From Lachnospiraceae bacterium (GTDB lineage: Bacteria > Bacillota_A > Clostridia > Lachnospirales > Lachnospiraceae), in the NCBI GenBank assembly GCA_017482005.1, contig JAFUOI010000007.1, forward strand, positions 186,001 to 250,000: a stretch of 64,000 bases of DNA, read 5' to 3'. Position numbers and translations under genes: made by a program. Under the pieces are notes generated by a model. That model made no database searches, was not told the DNA's origin, and saw nothing but the letters and a program-made list of their open reading frames with translations. Positions 31,778 to 42,087 of this stretch are shown here, in pieces (the stretch's first letter is position 1; the number at the start of each line of letters is the position of its first letter).

Positions 31778-33619
31778 TTATTTTACGGAAATCTTAACCG
31801 ATTTCTTTTGTCCTTTATTCTTAAATAATTTTTTATAATTTTTTAATTTAGACTTCGGAACTATAATTTTACAATTCTTATGAATTCCCTTCCATGCATT
31901 AGAACCAACTTTTTTGACTTTTGTACTTTTTACAGTGATTTTCGTCAGTTTATTACAGTTTTTAAACGCATTCTTTCCAATCGTCTGCAGCTTAGTTCCT
32001 AAATTAATATTTTTAAGTGCCCGGCAGTTCTCAAATGCGCTTTGTCCGATTGCAGTCAGTACTTTACTATTGTTTGTAATTTTATTCAGCTTTTTACAAT
32101 TCTTAAATGCATTCTTTTCAATTGTTTTAACATTCTTGCCTAAAACAACTGTTTTAAGATTCGAGCAGCCTTCAAATGCACTTGCACTGATTGTTTTTAC
32201 GTAAGCACAAATTTCAATTTCCTCAAGTTTTTTATCATTTTTAAAAGCCTTATTTGCAACGCTTGTGACTTTATATTTTACCCCTTTATGATATGCATAT
32301 TTCGGAACGGAAACTTTCTTTCGTATAGAGCTGCCGGATATATATCCAACCTCAGGGATTTTCTTTGTATTTCCCGAAAACGTTATTATATAATTGGCTT
32401 TTGTACTTTCATCAAAAAAAGTAAGTCCTACTTCGCCTCCGTTTGGTGGTGTTCCTTTTTTCTTGGAATATATTACAGCCTTTTTCACACCGATGGCAGC
32501 TTCCGTATATGCAACACCTTTTGGATTTGCCCAATAATAACCCTTACATATCGGAAAATCTATGTAAATCGGTACATTTGCTGCTATCTTAATTTTCGTA
32601 AGTGCATTACACCCTTCAAAAATAGAACTCAAATCCCCTTCACATTTTGAAAAATCAAAGTCACTCAGGTCAATTGTTTTCAGGTTCTTACATCCATAAA
32701 ACAGATGATCCAAATCATTCACATTAGGAGTTTTTAATCCATTTAAATTAATGGTTGTTATACTCTTGCAGTCCCCAAACATATTCCACATTGTTATAAC
32801 GTTATCGGTATTGAATGTACTCAAATCCAGATTAGTCAAACCACTGCATCCAAAAAACATTTGATTCATATTTGTAACATTATTCGTATCAACCGAACTC
32901 AAATCCAGTTTTTTCAAGTTTCTGCAGTCATAAAATAACATTGATATGTCCGTTACACTTTTTGTATCAATATTACTCAAATTCACATTGGACAAATTGG
33001 CACAACCCGCAAACATTCCTGACATATCTTTCACTTTTTCGGTATTCAAACTACTCAAATCAATACTCGTCAAGTTCGTACACCCTCTAAACATCGAAGA
33101 CATATCCGTTACATTTTCAGTGTTAAACACACTTAAATCTATGCTTGTCAAACTCGTACAGCCTGCAAACATACTCCCCATATTTTGTACTTTGCTTGTG
33201 TCGGCATCTCCGAAATTTATAGTTTTCAGTTCTTTACATCCAATACTCGTGCCCTCGCCAATGTATTTCTCCCCAAACATTGAACCCATACCGATTACAT
33301 TACTCAAGTCCGAATCACTAAAATCAACATTTCTGAGTTTGCTGTATCCACTGAAAAATCCACTTGCATCCTTCAAACCTGTTATATTCACATCTGCCGA
33401 AATCACTTTATCACTATATTTATCCCACGGAGCGTTAAACAAATAATCATTTGCTTCTCCGTTTAACAAAAGTAACCCCTCCGAATCAATACTCCAGCTG
33501 ACACCTTCGTATACTCCACTATACAAAACCGTCGCCATGACATCCGTTTTGGCAAATATCAAAAATATAACAATACACACTAAAGTAACAATACCATTAA
33601 CTGGTTTCCTGTTTTTCAT
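31778..33619 (-). CDS. BspA-like leucine-rich repeat surface protein
   Basis: This 613-aa secreted protein has a signal peptide (about 1-29). About eight DUF285-type repeats (about 95-330) follow the pattern NVTDMSSMFRGCTNLTSIDL at a period of about 23-24 residues. Next come a linker (about 370-430) and BspA-type LRR_5 repeats (about 435-600: ISASAFEGCSNLKTVVLGKN and similar). No sortase motif, membrane tail or SLH domain is visible; the C-terminus is Lys-rich (KNYKKLFKNKGQKKS), which could hold it on the anionic wall. GGAGGG precedes the ATG. Family members act in adhesion. It is flanked by terminators, so it is a single-gene unit. Confidence 0.88.
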   Translation of the reverse strand: MKNRKPVNGIVTLVCIVIFLIFAKTDVMATVLYSGVYEGVSWSIDSEGLLLLNGEANDYLFNAPWDKYSDKVISADVNITGLKDASGFFSGYSKLRNVDFSDSDLSNVIGMGSMFGEKYIGEGTSIGCKELKTINFGDADTSKVQNMGSMFAGCTSLTSIDLSVFNTENVTDMSSMFRGCTNLTSIDLSSLNTEKVKDMSGMFAGCANLSNVNLSNIDTKSVTDISMLFYDCRNLKKLDLSSVDTNNVTNMNQMFFGCSGLTNLDLSTFNTDNVITMWNMFGDCKSITTINLNGLKTPNVNDLDHLFYGCKNLKTIDLSDFDFSKCEGDLSSIFEGCNALTKIKIAANVPIYIDFPICKGYYWANPKGVAYTEAAIGVKKAVIYSKKKGTPPNGGEVGLTFFDESTKANYIITFSGNTKKIPEVGYISGSSIRKKVSVPKYAYHKGVKYKVTSVANKAFKNDKKLEEIEICAYVKTISASAFEGCSNLKTVVLGKNVKTIEKNAFKNCKKLNKITNNSKVLTAIGQSAFENCRALKNINLGTKLQTIGKNAFKNCNKLTKITVKSTKVKKVGSNAWKGIHKNCKIIVPKSKLKNYKKLFKNKGQKKSVKISVK

Positions 33620-33642
33620 ATAGTATCCCTCCTAATATAAGA

Positions 33643-33680
33643 AAACTGCTATATTTACCTTGCATAAATATAGCAGTTTA
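33643..33680 (-). terminator. Terminator of the serC-serA operon
   Basis: AAACTGCTATATTTA (33643-33657) pairs with TAAATATAGCAGTTT (33665-33679). On the minus strand TTTTCTT follows. Confidence 0.85.
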
Positions 33681-33684
33681 TATA

Positions 33685-34848
33685 CTATTTCACTACACGC
33701 ACACGAATTACACCGTCAATTGCCGAAAGCTTTGCAACCATCTCATCTGTGATTGGTTTCTCTACGTCAAGCATAGTATAACCATAATCACCTTTTGATT
33801 TGTTTGCCATGTCTGTAATGTTAATTCCTTCATCGCCGAAGGTAGCTGTAAACTTGGTAATCATATTTGCAACGTTCTTATGGAAGATTGCCACACGACC
33901 GGCCTGATTACATACACCCATGTCCAGACGCGGGAAATTTACGCTGTTGATGATGTTACCGTTTTCAAGGTAGTTCATCATCTCTTTTACTGCCATTTTT
34001 GCGCAGTTGTCTTCGGATTCTTCTGTGGAAGCTCCAAGATGAGGAATTACGATACAACCTTCTTTTCCTACAGTTGTTGTATTCGGGAAGTCTGTTACGT
34101 ATTTGCGGATTTTTCCGCTCTTAATTCCGTCAAGCACGTCTGCCTCGTTTGCCAGAAGGTCACGGGCAAAGTTTAAGATGATAACACCGTCTTTCATCTT
34201 TTCGATGGCTTCTTTGTTAATCATACCTTTTGTGCTGTCAAGCAGCGGAACATGAACTGTGATATAATCACATTTCTCATAAATTTCTTCTACGTTTAAT
34301 ACGTGTTTAATATCACGGCTTAAGTTCCAAGCTGCATCTACGGATACATATGGGTCATATCCGTATACTTCCATTCCGAAGTGTTTTGCTGTGTTGGCAA
34401 CTTTTACACCGATAGCGCCGAGACCGATAACACCGAGTTTCTTATCCTGAAGCTCTGTTCCGGCAAATTTCTTTTTCTCTTTCTCAGCATCTTTTGCAAC
34501 ATTGTCATTTTCTGTCTGCGCTTTTACCCACTCAATACCGCCGACTACATCACGGGATGCAAGAAGCATACCTGCAAATACAAGTTCCTTTACACCGTTG
34601 GCATTGGCTCCCGGAGTATTAAATACTACAATACCTTTCTCTGCACATTTATCAAGCGGAATATTGTTTACTCCGGCTCCGGCTCTTGCTACAGCAAGAA
34701 GATTGTCGGAAAGTTCCATCTCATGCATGGAAGCACTTCTTACAAGAATACCTTCTGCCGCGTTAACATCTTCTGTCTTTGCAAAATTGTCATTGAATTT
34801 TACAAGTCCGACCTGCGCGATCGGGTTTAAGCAATAATATTTAAACAT
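33685..34848 (-). CDS. serA: D-3-phosphoglycerate dehydrogenase
   Basis: This 387-aa enzyme carries out the first committed step to serine, oxidising 3-phosphoglycerate with NAD. It has the Rossmann motif GLGAIGVKVA, substrate-side residues in RAGAGVNNIP, the catalytic His in IPHLGASTEESEDN, and a C-terminal ACT domain (about 318-387, ending IDGVIRVRVV) that commonly gives serine feedback. AGAAGGA precedes the ATG. It lies 18 bases after serC, forming a two-gene serine operon closed by a terminator. Confidence 0.95.
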   Translation of the reverse strand: MFKYYCLNPIAQVGLVKFNDNFAKTEDVNAAEGILVRSASMHEMELSDNLLAVARAGAGVNNIPLDKCAEKGIVVFNTPGANANGVKELVFAGMLLASRDVVGGIEWVKAQTENDNVAKDAEKEKKKFAGTELQDKKLGVIGLGAIGVKVANTAKHFGMEVYGYDPYVSVDAAWNLSRDIKHVLNVEEIYEKCDYITVHVPLLDSTKGMINKEAIEKMKDGVIILNFARDLLANEADVLDGIKSGKIRKYVTDFPNTTTVGKEGCIVIPHLGASTEESEDNCAKMAVKEMMNYLENGNIINSVNFPRLDMGVCNQAGRVAIFHKNVANMITKFTATFGDEGINITDMANKSKGDYGYTMLDVEKPITDEMVAKLSAIDGVIRVRVVK

Positions 34849-34866
34849 TTTTATGTCCTTCTTTCT

Positions 34867-35949
34867 TTATGCGTTGTTTGCTTCGAACTCTTTCATGAAT
34901 GCAACTAATTTTTCCACACCTTCAATCGGCATAGCATTGTAGATACTTGCTCTCATACCACCAACGGAACGATGTCCTTTTAAGTTCTCAAATCCTGCTT
35001 CTTTAGCTTCTTTGATGAATTTTGCATCAAGTTCATCGCTTCCGGTAATAAACGGAACATTCATAAGTGAACGGTCTTCTTTACGGACAGTTCCTTTGAA
35101 AAGTTTAGACTCATCAAGGAAATCGTAAAGGATTGCTGCTTTCTTTTCATTGTATTCTTTCATTGCTGCAAGGCCGCCCTGCTTTTTAATCCATTTGAAT
35201 ACTTTACCGCAGATATAAATACCGTATGCAGGCGGTGTATTATATAAAGACTCATTGTCTGCATGGATTTTGTATTTGAGCATCGTCGGTGTTCCCGGAA
35301 GAACATCGTCTGTGATGAGGTCTTCGCGGATAATTGCGATAACAACACCTGCAGGTCCGATATTTTTCTGAACTCCGCCGTAGATTACGCCATATTTTTC
35401 AACGTCCATCGGTTCTGATAAGAAGCAGGATGAAACGTCAGAAATCAAAAGATGTCCTTTTGTATTCGGTAACTCTTTGAATTTTGTACCATAGATTGTA
35501 TTGTTTTCACAAATATAAACATAGTCCACATCATCCGGAATATCAAGATCGGAACAATCCGGAATATAGGAGAATGTCTCGTCTGCAGAAGAAGCAAGTT
35601 CAATTGCTTCACCGTAGATCTTAGCTTCCTGATATGCTTTCTTTGCCCACTGACCGGTTACAATATAACCTGCTTTTTTATTCTTCATAAGGTTCATCGG
35701 AATCATTGCAAACTGCTGGCTTGCTCCGCCTTGAAGGAATAATACTTTATAATTATCAGGAATATTAAGAAGATCACGAAGATCTGCTTCTGCTTCCTTA
35801 ATAATGTTATCATATGTTTTGGAACGGTGGCTCATTTCCATAACCGACATACCCGATCCTCTGTAATCCATCATTTCTTCTGCAGCTTCTTTTAATACTT
35901 CTTCAGGTAAAACTGCCGGACCTGCTGAAAAGTTATAAACTCTTGCCAT
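34867..35949 (-). CDS. serC: Phosphoserine aminotransferase
   Basis: This 360-aa PLP enzyme converts 3-phosphohydroxypyruvate and glutamate to phosphoserine. Start RVYNFSAGPAVLPEEVL is typical; the PLP lysine lies in YGGVQKNIGPAGV. HRSVGGMRASIYNAMP near the C-terminus binds phosphate. The frame opens 17 codons further upstream through the purine-rich leader, but AGGAGA and AGAGGA lie in front of MARVYNF. serB is not in the window. Confidence 0.96.
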   Translation of the reverse strand: MARVYNFSAGPAVLPEEVLKEAAEEMMDYRGSGMSVMEMSHRSKTYDNIIKEAEADLRDLLNIPDNYKVLFLQGGASQQFAMIPMNLMKNKKAGYIVTGQWAKKAYQEAKIYGEAIELASSADETFSYIPDCSDLDIPDDVDYVYICENNTIYGTKFKELPNTKGHLLISDVSSCFLSEPMDVEKYGVIYGGVQKNIGPAGVVIAIIREDLITDDVLPGTPTMLKYKIHADNESLYNTPPAYGIYICGKVFKWIKKQGGLAAMKEYNEKKAAILYDFLDESKLFKGTVRKEDRSLMNVPFITGSDELDAKFIKEAKEAGFENLKGHRSVGGMRASIYNAMPIEGVEKLVAFMKEFEANNA

Positions 35950-36044
35950 TTCCTCTTTTCTCCTCTCCTTGTCAGAAATCGTATATTTTTCCCGACACAT
36001 TTAAACTATATTTTACATTTAATACTTTAATACGTCAACGTGTT

Positions 36045-37466
36045 TTAATAAAAAATGATAACCGGTGTTCCGATTTCTACCATTTCATAAAGCTTGCTAA
36101 CTTCTTTGTACGGAGTATTAATACATCCGTGAGAACCGTTCGTTCTGTAAATCTTTCCACCATATGAACCACGCCAAGTGGCATCGTGAATTCCAACTCC
36201 TCCGTATACGGGCATCCAGAAATTTACAAAAGAAGCATAACCTTCGCCTCTCAAAACACGGTTGCGCTCTTTTCCGTATACATAACAAACCTTTTCCGGC
36301 GTTCCTCTGCCCAAGGATGTATTCCCCGTCACAACCGGCGTATCAATCAAACATCTTCCATTTTGATAATAATACATTTTCTGGTTTGTCATATCAATCT
36401 CAATATAAGTCTTACCAATATCGTCATTGAGACTGTACTCCTCTGTAAAGGCTTTCTGTGAAAACTCAGGCTTTCTTGTCAACCGGTTTTTACGTTTAAT
36501 CATAGAAGATAAATATTCAAATTCAGCTTTTTCATCAAGCTTATATCCATAGGTTCCCGTGTACACTGTCACACGTTCTCCCCGTGTTGCTTTAAACTCT
36601 CTCGGTTTATTGACTGTATTATATTTTTCTGCCAATTTCTTGACATATTCCTTGATTTTAGCTTCATCCAGATAAAGTGAACCGCTTTCATCGTATAGTA
36701 ATTCACCTTTTTCATCTGTAGCTATAAATCCGCTGATCACCGAACCGTCTACCACTTCTGTCCGTTCTCCGAACTCATAGGTAATAACAGATTCAACATA
36801 CTGGGACAACTCTTCCCATTTTTCAAGGGCATCTTTCATTTGACTTGTATGGTCAACCTCGATGTAACATCCGGAATCAAATAAATCAATTTCATAGATA
36901 CCTTTTGATAATGTCTCTTCTATGGCCTTAGATGCCTTTTCATGGCTTAACAGATTTCTTGTCTCATCGTACAGATAATATCCGTTATGATTTCTGCGGA
37001 TTTCAACGATCTTTCCTGTAGGATCGGAATTGTCTTCCAAACACGGAAGAGAGTCTAAATAACTGTGTAATATATCCGCATCATATGTTCTCTCGGGTTC
37101 AATGGTCATCTCATCAAACGTAACATCTTCCCCAACAAACCATTTCGCCAAACTTACTACCGATTGCGAAGCATGAATCTTTTTTATCTGCGAAAGATAA
37201 TCCTGATCATATTTTATCTCTTCCAACGAAAATGTATATTCGTTTCCGTCTTTATCTCTGATCGTAAAATCCGGATATTCCGTATTCTTTTTTAATTCAC
37301 TGTTTAATTCTTCCGGCGTATAATCTGCCGCATAACATCCGTTAATAAAAATCCCCGGCATAAAGGTATCTTTAAACTGATATCTTACAGCAGCATAACA
37401 TCCGCCTACAAGAAGGACAGGAATCAGAATCAGAATACTGATTGTTATCCAAATTGCTTTTTTCAT
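36045..37466 (-). CDS. L,D-transpeptidase with peptidoglycan-binding domain
   Basis: This 473-aa membrane-anchored enzyme forms 3-3 crosslinks or attaches proteins in peptidoglycan. It has an N-terminal anchor (about 5-27), a PG_binding_4-type region (about 90-330) and a C-terminal YkuD catalytic domain with GVGIHDATW and the active-site NGSHGCINTPY (Cys about 448). It starts three bases after the ilvB stop, so it is probably co-transcribed with branched-chain amino acid genes, an odd pairing. Length and order match other Firmicute two-domain L,D-transpeptidases. Confidence 0.92.
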   Translation of the reverse strand: MKKAIWITISILILIPVLLVGGCYAAVRYQFKDTFMPGIFINGCYAADYTPEELNSELKKNTEYPDFTIRDKDGNEYTFSLEEIKYDQDYLSQIKKIHASQSVVSLAKWFVGEDVTFDEMTIEPERTYDADILHSYLDSLPCLEDNSDPTGKIVEIRRNHNGYYLYDETRNLLSHEKASKAIEETLSKGIYEIDLFDSGCYIEVDHTSQMKDALEKWEELSQYVESVITYEFGERTEVVDGSVISGFIATDEKGELLYDESGSLYLDEAKIKEYVKKLAEKYNTVNKPREFKATRGERVTVYTGTYGYKLDEKAEFEYLSSMIKRKNRLTRKPEFSQKAFTEEYSLNDDIGKTYIEIDMTNQKMYYYQNGRCLIDTPVVTGNTSLGRGTPEKVCYVYGKERNRVLRGEGYASFVNFWMPVYGGVGIHDATWRGSYGGKIYRTNGSHGCINTPYKEVSKLYEMVEIGTPVIIFY

Positions 37467-37469
37467 ATC

Positions 37470-39143
37470 TTATTTCTCTAAATCTTTTTCGTCAAATACC
37501 TGATCGATCGGCTGTCCTGCCGGAACCATAGGAAATACTTTGTCATCCGGGTCTATAACACATTCAATCAATGCCGGACGCTGGTTTGCAATGGCCTGTT
37601 TTACCGCATCATAAACTTCTTCTTTTTTAGTAACGCGGTATGCATCACATCCGAGGCCTTCCGCAACTTTACAGTAATCCACCTTGTCCTGAAGAACTGT
37701 CTGTGAATATCTGTGGTCATAGAACAACGTCTGCCACTGTCTAACCATTCCCAGCACGGAATTGTTAATTACAACCTGTATAATCGGAATATTATAACGG
37801 CTTGCAGTTGCAAGTTCATTCATATTCATGCGAAAACATCCGTCACCTGCAATGTTAATCACGGTCTTGTCCGGATTACCCACCGCAGCACCTATACATG
37901 CGCCGAGACCATATCCCATTGTTCCGAGTCCGCCGGAACTTAAAAATGTACGCGGCTTTGTATAATGATAATACTGCGCTGCCCACATCTGATGCTGACC
38001 GACATCTGTTGTAATGACCGCATTACCTTCTGTCGCTTTATCAATCTGTTCGATCACATACGGACATGTGAGAACATCCTGATTATAACCGAGCGGGTAT
38101 TTTTCTTTTAATTCTAAAATACGCTCTCTCCACTGCGGATGTGACTTCTGCGACAATTTTGCATTGATTGCATCAAGCGCATCCTTCAAATCTCCGATCA
38201 CCGAAGCATCTGTAGGAATATTTTTGTTAATCTCTGCCGCATCGATATCAATATGTACGATCTTTGCACCGGATGCAAATGTACTCGGATTACCAATAAC
38301 ACGATCTGAAAAACGGGCTCCCAGTGCAACCAGCAAATCACATTCGGATACACCGAGATTGGATGCCTTTGTTCCGTGCATACCAATCATACCGGTATAC
38401 ATCTCATCATATCCGTCATATGCACCTTTACCCATGAGCGTATCACAAACCGGACAATCGAGCTTTCTGGCAAGTTCTGCCACCTGTTTTGACGCACCGG
38501 AAAGAATTACACCACCACCGATGTACATATATGGTTTTTCTGCCTGTTCCATCAATTCAACAACTTTGTCAATATCATCCTGTGTAAAATGATTTTCATA
38601 TTCCGGTTCCCCGGCCGGCTCAAATGTATATTCACATGTATTTGCTGTTACGTCTTTTGTAATATCTACAAGAACAGGTCCCGGTCTTCCGCTTTTTGCA
38701 ATCTTGAAGGCTTTACGGATTGTAGGCGCAAGTTCATTAATATCTTTTACAATATAGCCGTGTTTTGTGATTGGCATTGTTACACCTGCAATATCCACCT
38801 CCTGGAAAGAGTCCTTTCCCAGTGCAGGAAGATTAACATTGGCAGTGATTGCCACAACAGGAATACTATCCATATAAGCTGTCGCAATACCTGTAACAAG
38901 GTTCGTCGCACCCGGTCCGCTGGTTGCCATGCAGACACCGACTCTACCCGTCGATCTCGCGTATCCGTCCGCAGCATGGGCTGCGCCCTGTTCATGAGAT
39001 GTCAGCACATGACGGATTTCTTCCGAGTGTTTATAAAGAGCGTCATAAATATTCAAGATTGTTCCGCCCGGATAACCGAAAACGGTATCAACGCCCTGTT
39101 CCTTTAAACATTCTATAACAATTTCTGCTCCTGTAAGCTGCAT
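37470..39143 (-). CDS. ilvB: Acetolactate synthase large subunit
   Basis: This 557-aa ThDP enzyme condenses pyruvate (or pyruvate plus 2-oxobutyrate) in valine, leucine and isoleucine synthesis. The catalytic Glu lies in TSHEQGAAHAADGYAR, and the ThDP/Mg motif is GDGCFRMNMNELATASRYNI followed by the closing NN pair. FAD-type features (GARFSDRVIGN) mark the anabolic class. GGAGGT precedes the ATG. The regulatory small subunit gene ilvN is not next to it. It is the third gene of a leuB-ilvD-ilvB-transpeptidase run. Confidence 0.96.
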   Translation of the reverse strand: MQLTGAEIVIECLKEQGVDTVFGYPGGTILNIYDALYKHSEEIRHVLTSHEQGAAHAADGYARSTGRVGVCMATSGPGATNLVTGIATAYMDSIPVVAITANVNLPALGKDSFQEVDIAGVTMPITKHGYIVKDINELAPTIRKAFKIAKSGRPGPVLVDITKDVTANTCEYTFEPAGEPEYENHFTQDDIDKVVELMEQAEKPYMYIGGGVILSGASKQVAELARKLDCPVCDTLMGKGAYDGYDEMYTGMIGMHGTKASNLGVSECDLLVALGARFSDRVIGNPSTFASGAKIVHIDIDAAEINKNIPTDASVIGDLKDALDAINAKLSQKSHPQWRERILELKEKYPLGYNQDVLTCPYVIEQIDKATEGNAVITTDVGQHQMWAAQYYHYTKPRTFLSSGGLGTMGYGLGACIGAAVGNPDKTVINIAGDGCFRMNMNELATASRYNIPIIQVVINNSVLGMVRQWQTLFYDHRYSQTVLQDKVDYCKVAEGLGCDAYRVTKKEEVYDAVKQAIANQRPALIECVIDPDDKVFPMVPAGQPIDQVFDEKDLEK

Positions 39144-39170
39144 AAAGTAATTACCTCCAAATTTATCTGC

Positions 39171-40844
39171 TTAGTTATGCTTTGGTACTTCAAGTATTGC
39201 ACCTCGGTTACCGCTTGTTACCAGTTCACGATATCTGGAAAGATAACCAGATGTTACTTTCGGTTCTCTCGGAGTCCATGCCGCTTTACGCGCTGCCATT
39301 TCTTCTTCGGAAACATCAATATCCAGTGTCATTGCAGGAATATTAATCTTGATGATGTCGCCTTCCTGTACAAGTGCGATTGGACCGCCTACCGCTGCTT
39401 CCGGTGAAACATGTCCAATGGAAGCTCCTCTGGATGCTCCTGAAAATCTTCCGTCTGTAATCAGTGCAACCGATGAGCCAAGGCCCATTCCCGCGATTGC
39501 TGACGTCGGATTAAGCATCTCTCGCATACCCGGTCCGCCTTTCGGTCCCTCATAACGGATTACAACAACATCTCCGGCTACTATTTTACCGCCTGTAATT
39601 GCGGCAATTGCATCTTCCTCACAGTCAAACACTCTTGCCGGTCCTTCATGAACCATCATTTCTTCCACAACCGCTGAACGTTTTACAACGCTGCCGTCCG
39701 GTGCCAGATTACCTTTTAATACAGCGAGACCGCCTGTTTTACTATATGGATTGGAATTCGGACGGATAACTTCCTCATTTTTATTTTTTACGCCATTGAT
39801 GCATTCACCGATGGTCTTGCCCGATACTGTCATACACTCTGTATTTAACAACCCAAGCTGAGCAAGCTGATTCATCACTGCATAAACTCCGCCGGCCTCA
39901 TTGAGATCCTCCATATAGGTCGGTCCTGCAGGTGCCAAATGGCAAAGGTTCGGTGTCTTTTCACTGATGTCATTTGCAAATGCAATATCAAAATCAAAAC
40001 CGATCTCATGTGCAATTGCAGGAAGATGAAGCATACTGTTTGTAGAACATCCAAGAGCCATATCTACCGTCAATGCATTTAAAATCGCATCTTTTGTCAT
40101 AATATCTCTCGGTCTGATATCTTTTCTGTACATTTCCATTACCGCCATACCTGCATGTTTTGCAAGCTTTATACGCTCGGAATAAACTGCCGGAATTGTA
40201 CCGTTTCCTGCAAGTCCCATACCAAGTGCTTCTGTAAGACAGTTCATGGAGTTTGCTGTATACATACCCGAGCAGGATCCGCATGTCGGACACACTTTTT
40301 CTTCAAACTCTCGCACCTGCTCTTCTGTCATCGTACCTGCAGCATGAGCTCCGACCGCCTCAAACATGGATGAAAGGCTGCGTTTCTCACCGCACACACG
40401 ACCTGCAAGCATCGGTCCTCCTGATACAAATACAGTAGGAACATTAACTCTGGCTGCAGCCATAAGAAGTCCCGGTACATTTTTGTCACAGTTCGGCACC
40501 ATAACAAGTGCATCAAACTGATGGGCAAGAGCCATACATTCTGTCGAATCTGCAATCAAATCTCTCGTCACAAGAGAATATTTCATTCCTACATGTCCCA
40601 TTGCAATACCGTCACATACAGCGATTGCCGGGAAGACAACCGGAACACCGCCCGCCTGTGCAACACCGAGCTTAACTGCATCTACAATTTTATCAAGGTT
40701 CATATGCCCCGGTACAATTTCATTATATGAACTGACAATACCTACAAGCGGTTTGTCCATTTCTTCCTGTGTCATTCCAAGCGCATTTAACAAAGATCTG
40801 TGGGGCGCCTGTTTCATTCCTTTTTTGATATTATCACTTTTCAT
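39171..40844 (-). CDS. ilvD: Dihydroxy-acid dehydratase
   Basis: This 557-aa Fe-S dehydratase makes 2-oxoacids for valine and isoleucine. Cluster Cys occur in [11 protein letters not shown] and [19 protein letters not shown]. The conserved start [17 protein letters not shown] and the C-terminal [19 protein letters not shown] are intact. GGAGG precedes the ATG. It lies 16 bases after leuB and 27 before ilvB. Confidence 0.97.
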   Translation of the reverse strand: MKSDNIKKGMKQAPHRSLLNALGMTQEEMDKPLVGIVSSYNEIVPGHMNLDKIVDAVKLGVAQAGGVPVVFPAIAVCDGIAMGHVGMKYSLVTRDLIADSTECMALAHQFDALVMVPNCDKNVPGLLMAAARVNVPTVFVSGGPMLAGRVCGEKRSLSSMFEAVGAHAAGTMTEEQVREFEEKVCPTCGSCSGMYTANSMNCLTEALGMGLAGNGTIPAVYSERIKLAKHAGMAVMEMYRKDIRPRDIMTKDAILNALTVDMALGCSTNSMLHLPAIAHEIGFDFDIAFANDISEKTPNLCHLAPAGPTYMEDLNEAGGVYAVMNQLAQLGLLNTECMTVSGKTIGECINGVKNKNEEVIRPNSNPYSKTGGLAVLKGNLAPDGSVVKRSAVVEEMMVHEGPARVFDCEEDAIAAITGGKIVAGDVVVIRYEGPKGGPGMREMLNPTSAIAGMGLGSSVALITDGRFSGASRGASIGHVSPEAAVGGPIALVQEGDIIKINIPAMTLDIDVSEEEMAARKAAWTPREPKVTSGYLSRYRELVTSGNRGAILEVPKHN

Positions 40845-40860
40845 TGTTCTGCCTCCTGTA

Positions 40861-41964
40861 TTATGAAATTCTCTCGCAGATCAGATCTCCCATTTTGGCT
40901 GTTCCGACCTGTGTTACTGATTTTTTGCCTTCTTCATCCTGCGGCATAATATCGATTGTGCGATATCCGTCCGTAAGAACCTGCTTTACAGCCTGATCAA
41001 TCGCATCCGCCTCGCTGTCAAGATCAAATGTATAGCGAAGCATCATGGATGCACTCAGAATCGTTGCAATCGGATTTGCAATACCTTTTCCCGCAATGTC
41101 AGGTGCAGATCCGCCACTCGGCTCATAAAGACCGAATTTTGTATCATTTAAACTTGCAGATGAAAGCATTCCGATGGAACCTGTTACCATACTTGCCTCA
41201 TCCGAAAGAATATCTCCGAACATGTTCTCTGTCAAAATAACATCAAACTGCGCCGGATCTTTAACAAGCTGCATCGCGCAATTATCTACAAGCATATGCT
41301 CAAGTGTTACATCCGGATAATCCTGTGCAACTTCTTCCACTACTTTTCTCCAAAGTCTGGAGGAATCCAAAACATTAGCTTTATCTACACTCGTCACTTT
41401 CTGACGACGTTTTCTTGCGATGTCAAAACCTTTGATCGCGATTCTGCGGATCTCATTCTCGGAATATGTAAGAGTATCAATTGCTACAAGCTGCCCGTTT
41501 TCCTCAACTGTCTTTCTCTCACCGAAATAAAGACCGCCTGTGAGCTCTCTCATGATCATCATATCGAAACCTTTTTCACTGATTTCTGTCTTAAGAGGAC
41601 AAGCTGCTGCAAGTTCTTCATAAAGTACTGCCGGTCTGAGATTGGCAAATAAATTCAGTGCCTTACGGATTTTTAAAAGTCCGGCTTCCGGGCGTTTCTC
41701 CGGCGGAAGCTTATACCAAGGCGATGTCTGTGTGTTTCCGCCGATGGAGCCCATCAGCACTGCATCTGCAGCTTTCGCTGTTGCAATCGCTTCCTCTGTC
41801 AGCGGCTCACCATGTACATCAATCGATGCACCGCCCATTAAAATATCTTCAAAATTAATATCATGTCCATACACAGAAGCCACTTTTTCAAGCACTTTCT
41901 TCGCCTCTGCCACGACTTCCGGTCCGATTCCGTCGCCCGGAATACATACAACGTTCATATTCAT
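40861..41964 (-). CDS. leuB: 3-isopropylmalate dehydrogenase
   Basis: This 367-aa enzyme oxidatively decarboxylates 3-isopropylmalate in leucine synthesis. [11 protein letters not shown] is the N-terminal loop; [14 protein letters not shown], the Lys of [14 protein letters not shown], and the metal-binding Asp cluster DNCAMQL ... [11 protein letters not shown] are present. GGAGG lies nine bases before the ATG at 41964; earlier codons overlap that site. It heads the leuB-ilvD-ilvB run. No T-box or leader peptide fits in the 123 bases up to the next gene; a weak TTGATA-N17-TAAACT promoter is possible there. Confidence 0.95.
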   Translation of the reverse strand: MNMNVVCIPGDGIGPEVVAEAKKVLEKVASVYGHDINFEDILMGGASIDVHGEPLTEEAIATAKAADAVLMGSIGGNTQTSPWYKLPPEKRPEAGLLKIRKALNLFANLRPAVLYEELAAACPLKTEISEKGFDMMIMRELTGGLYFGERKTVEENGQLVAIDTLTYSENEIRRIAIKGFDIARKRRQKVTSVDKANVLDSSRLWRKVVEEVAQDYPDVTLEHMLVDNCAMQLVKDPAQFDVILTENMFGDILSDEASMVTGSIGMLSSASLNDTKFGLYEPSGGSAPDIAGKGIANPIATILSASMMLRYTFDLDSEADAIDQAVKQVLTDGYRTIDIMPQDEEGKKSVTQVGTAKMGDLICERIS

Positions 41965-42087
41965 GATAAAATTCCTCCTGCTTATAATTCTCAACTAACA
42001 CCTAGTTTACATGAAAACCTTGTTATTATCAATCAATTTTATACCAAAACGTCCTAATATAACTTTTATGTATAACGAATATGCTCG

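Noticed and set aside
41965..42087. A T-box or leader peptide before leuB
   Set aside because: The gap to the DUF815 stop is too short for a full T-box, and no GGTGG-type specifier/antiterminator pattern or run of Leu/Val codons was seen.
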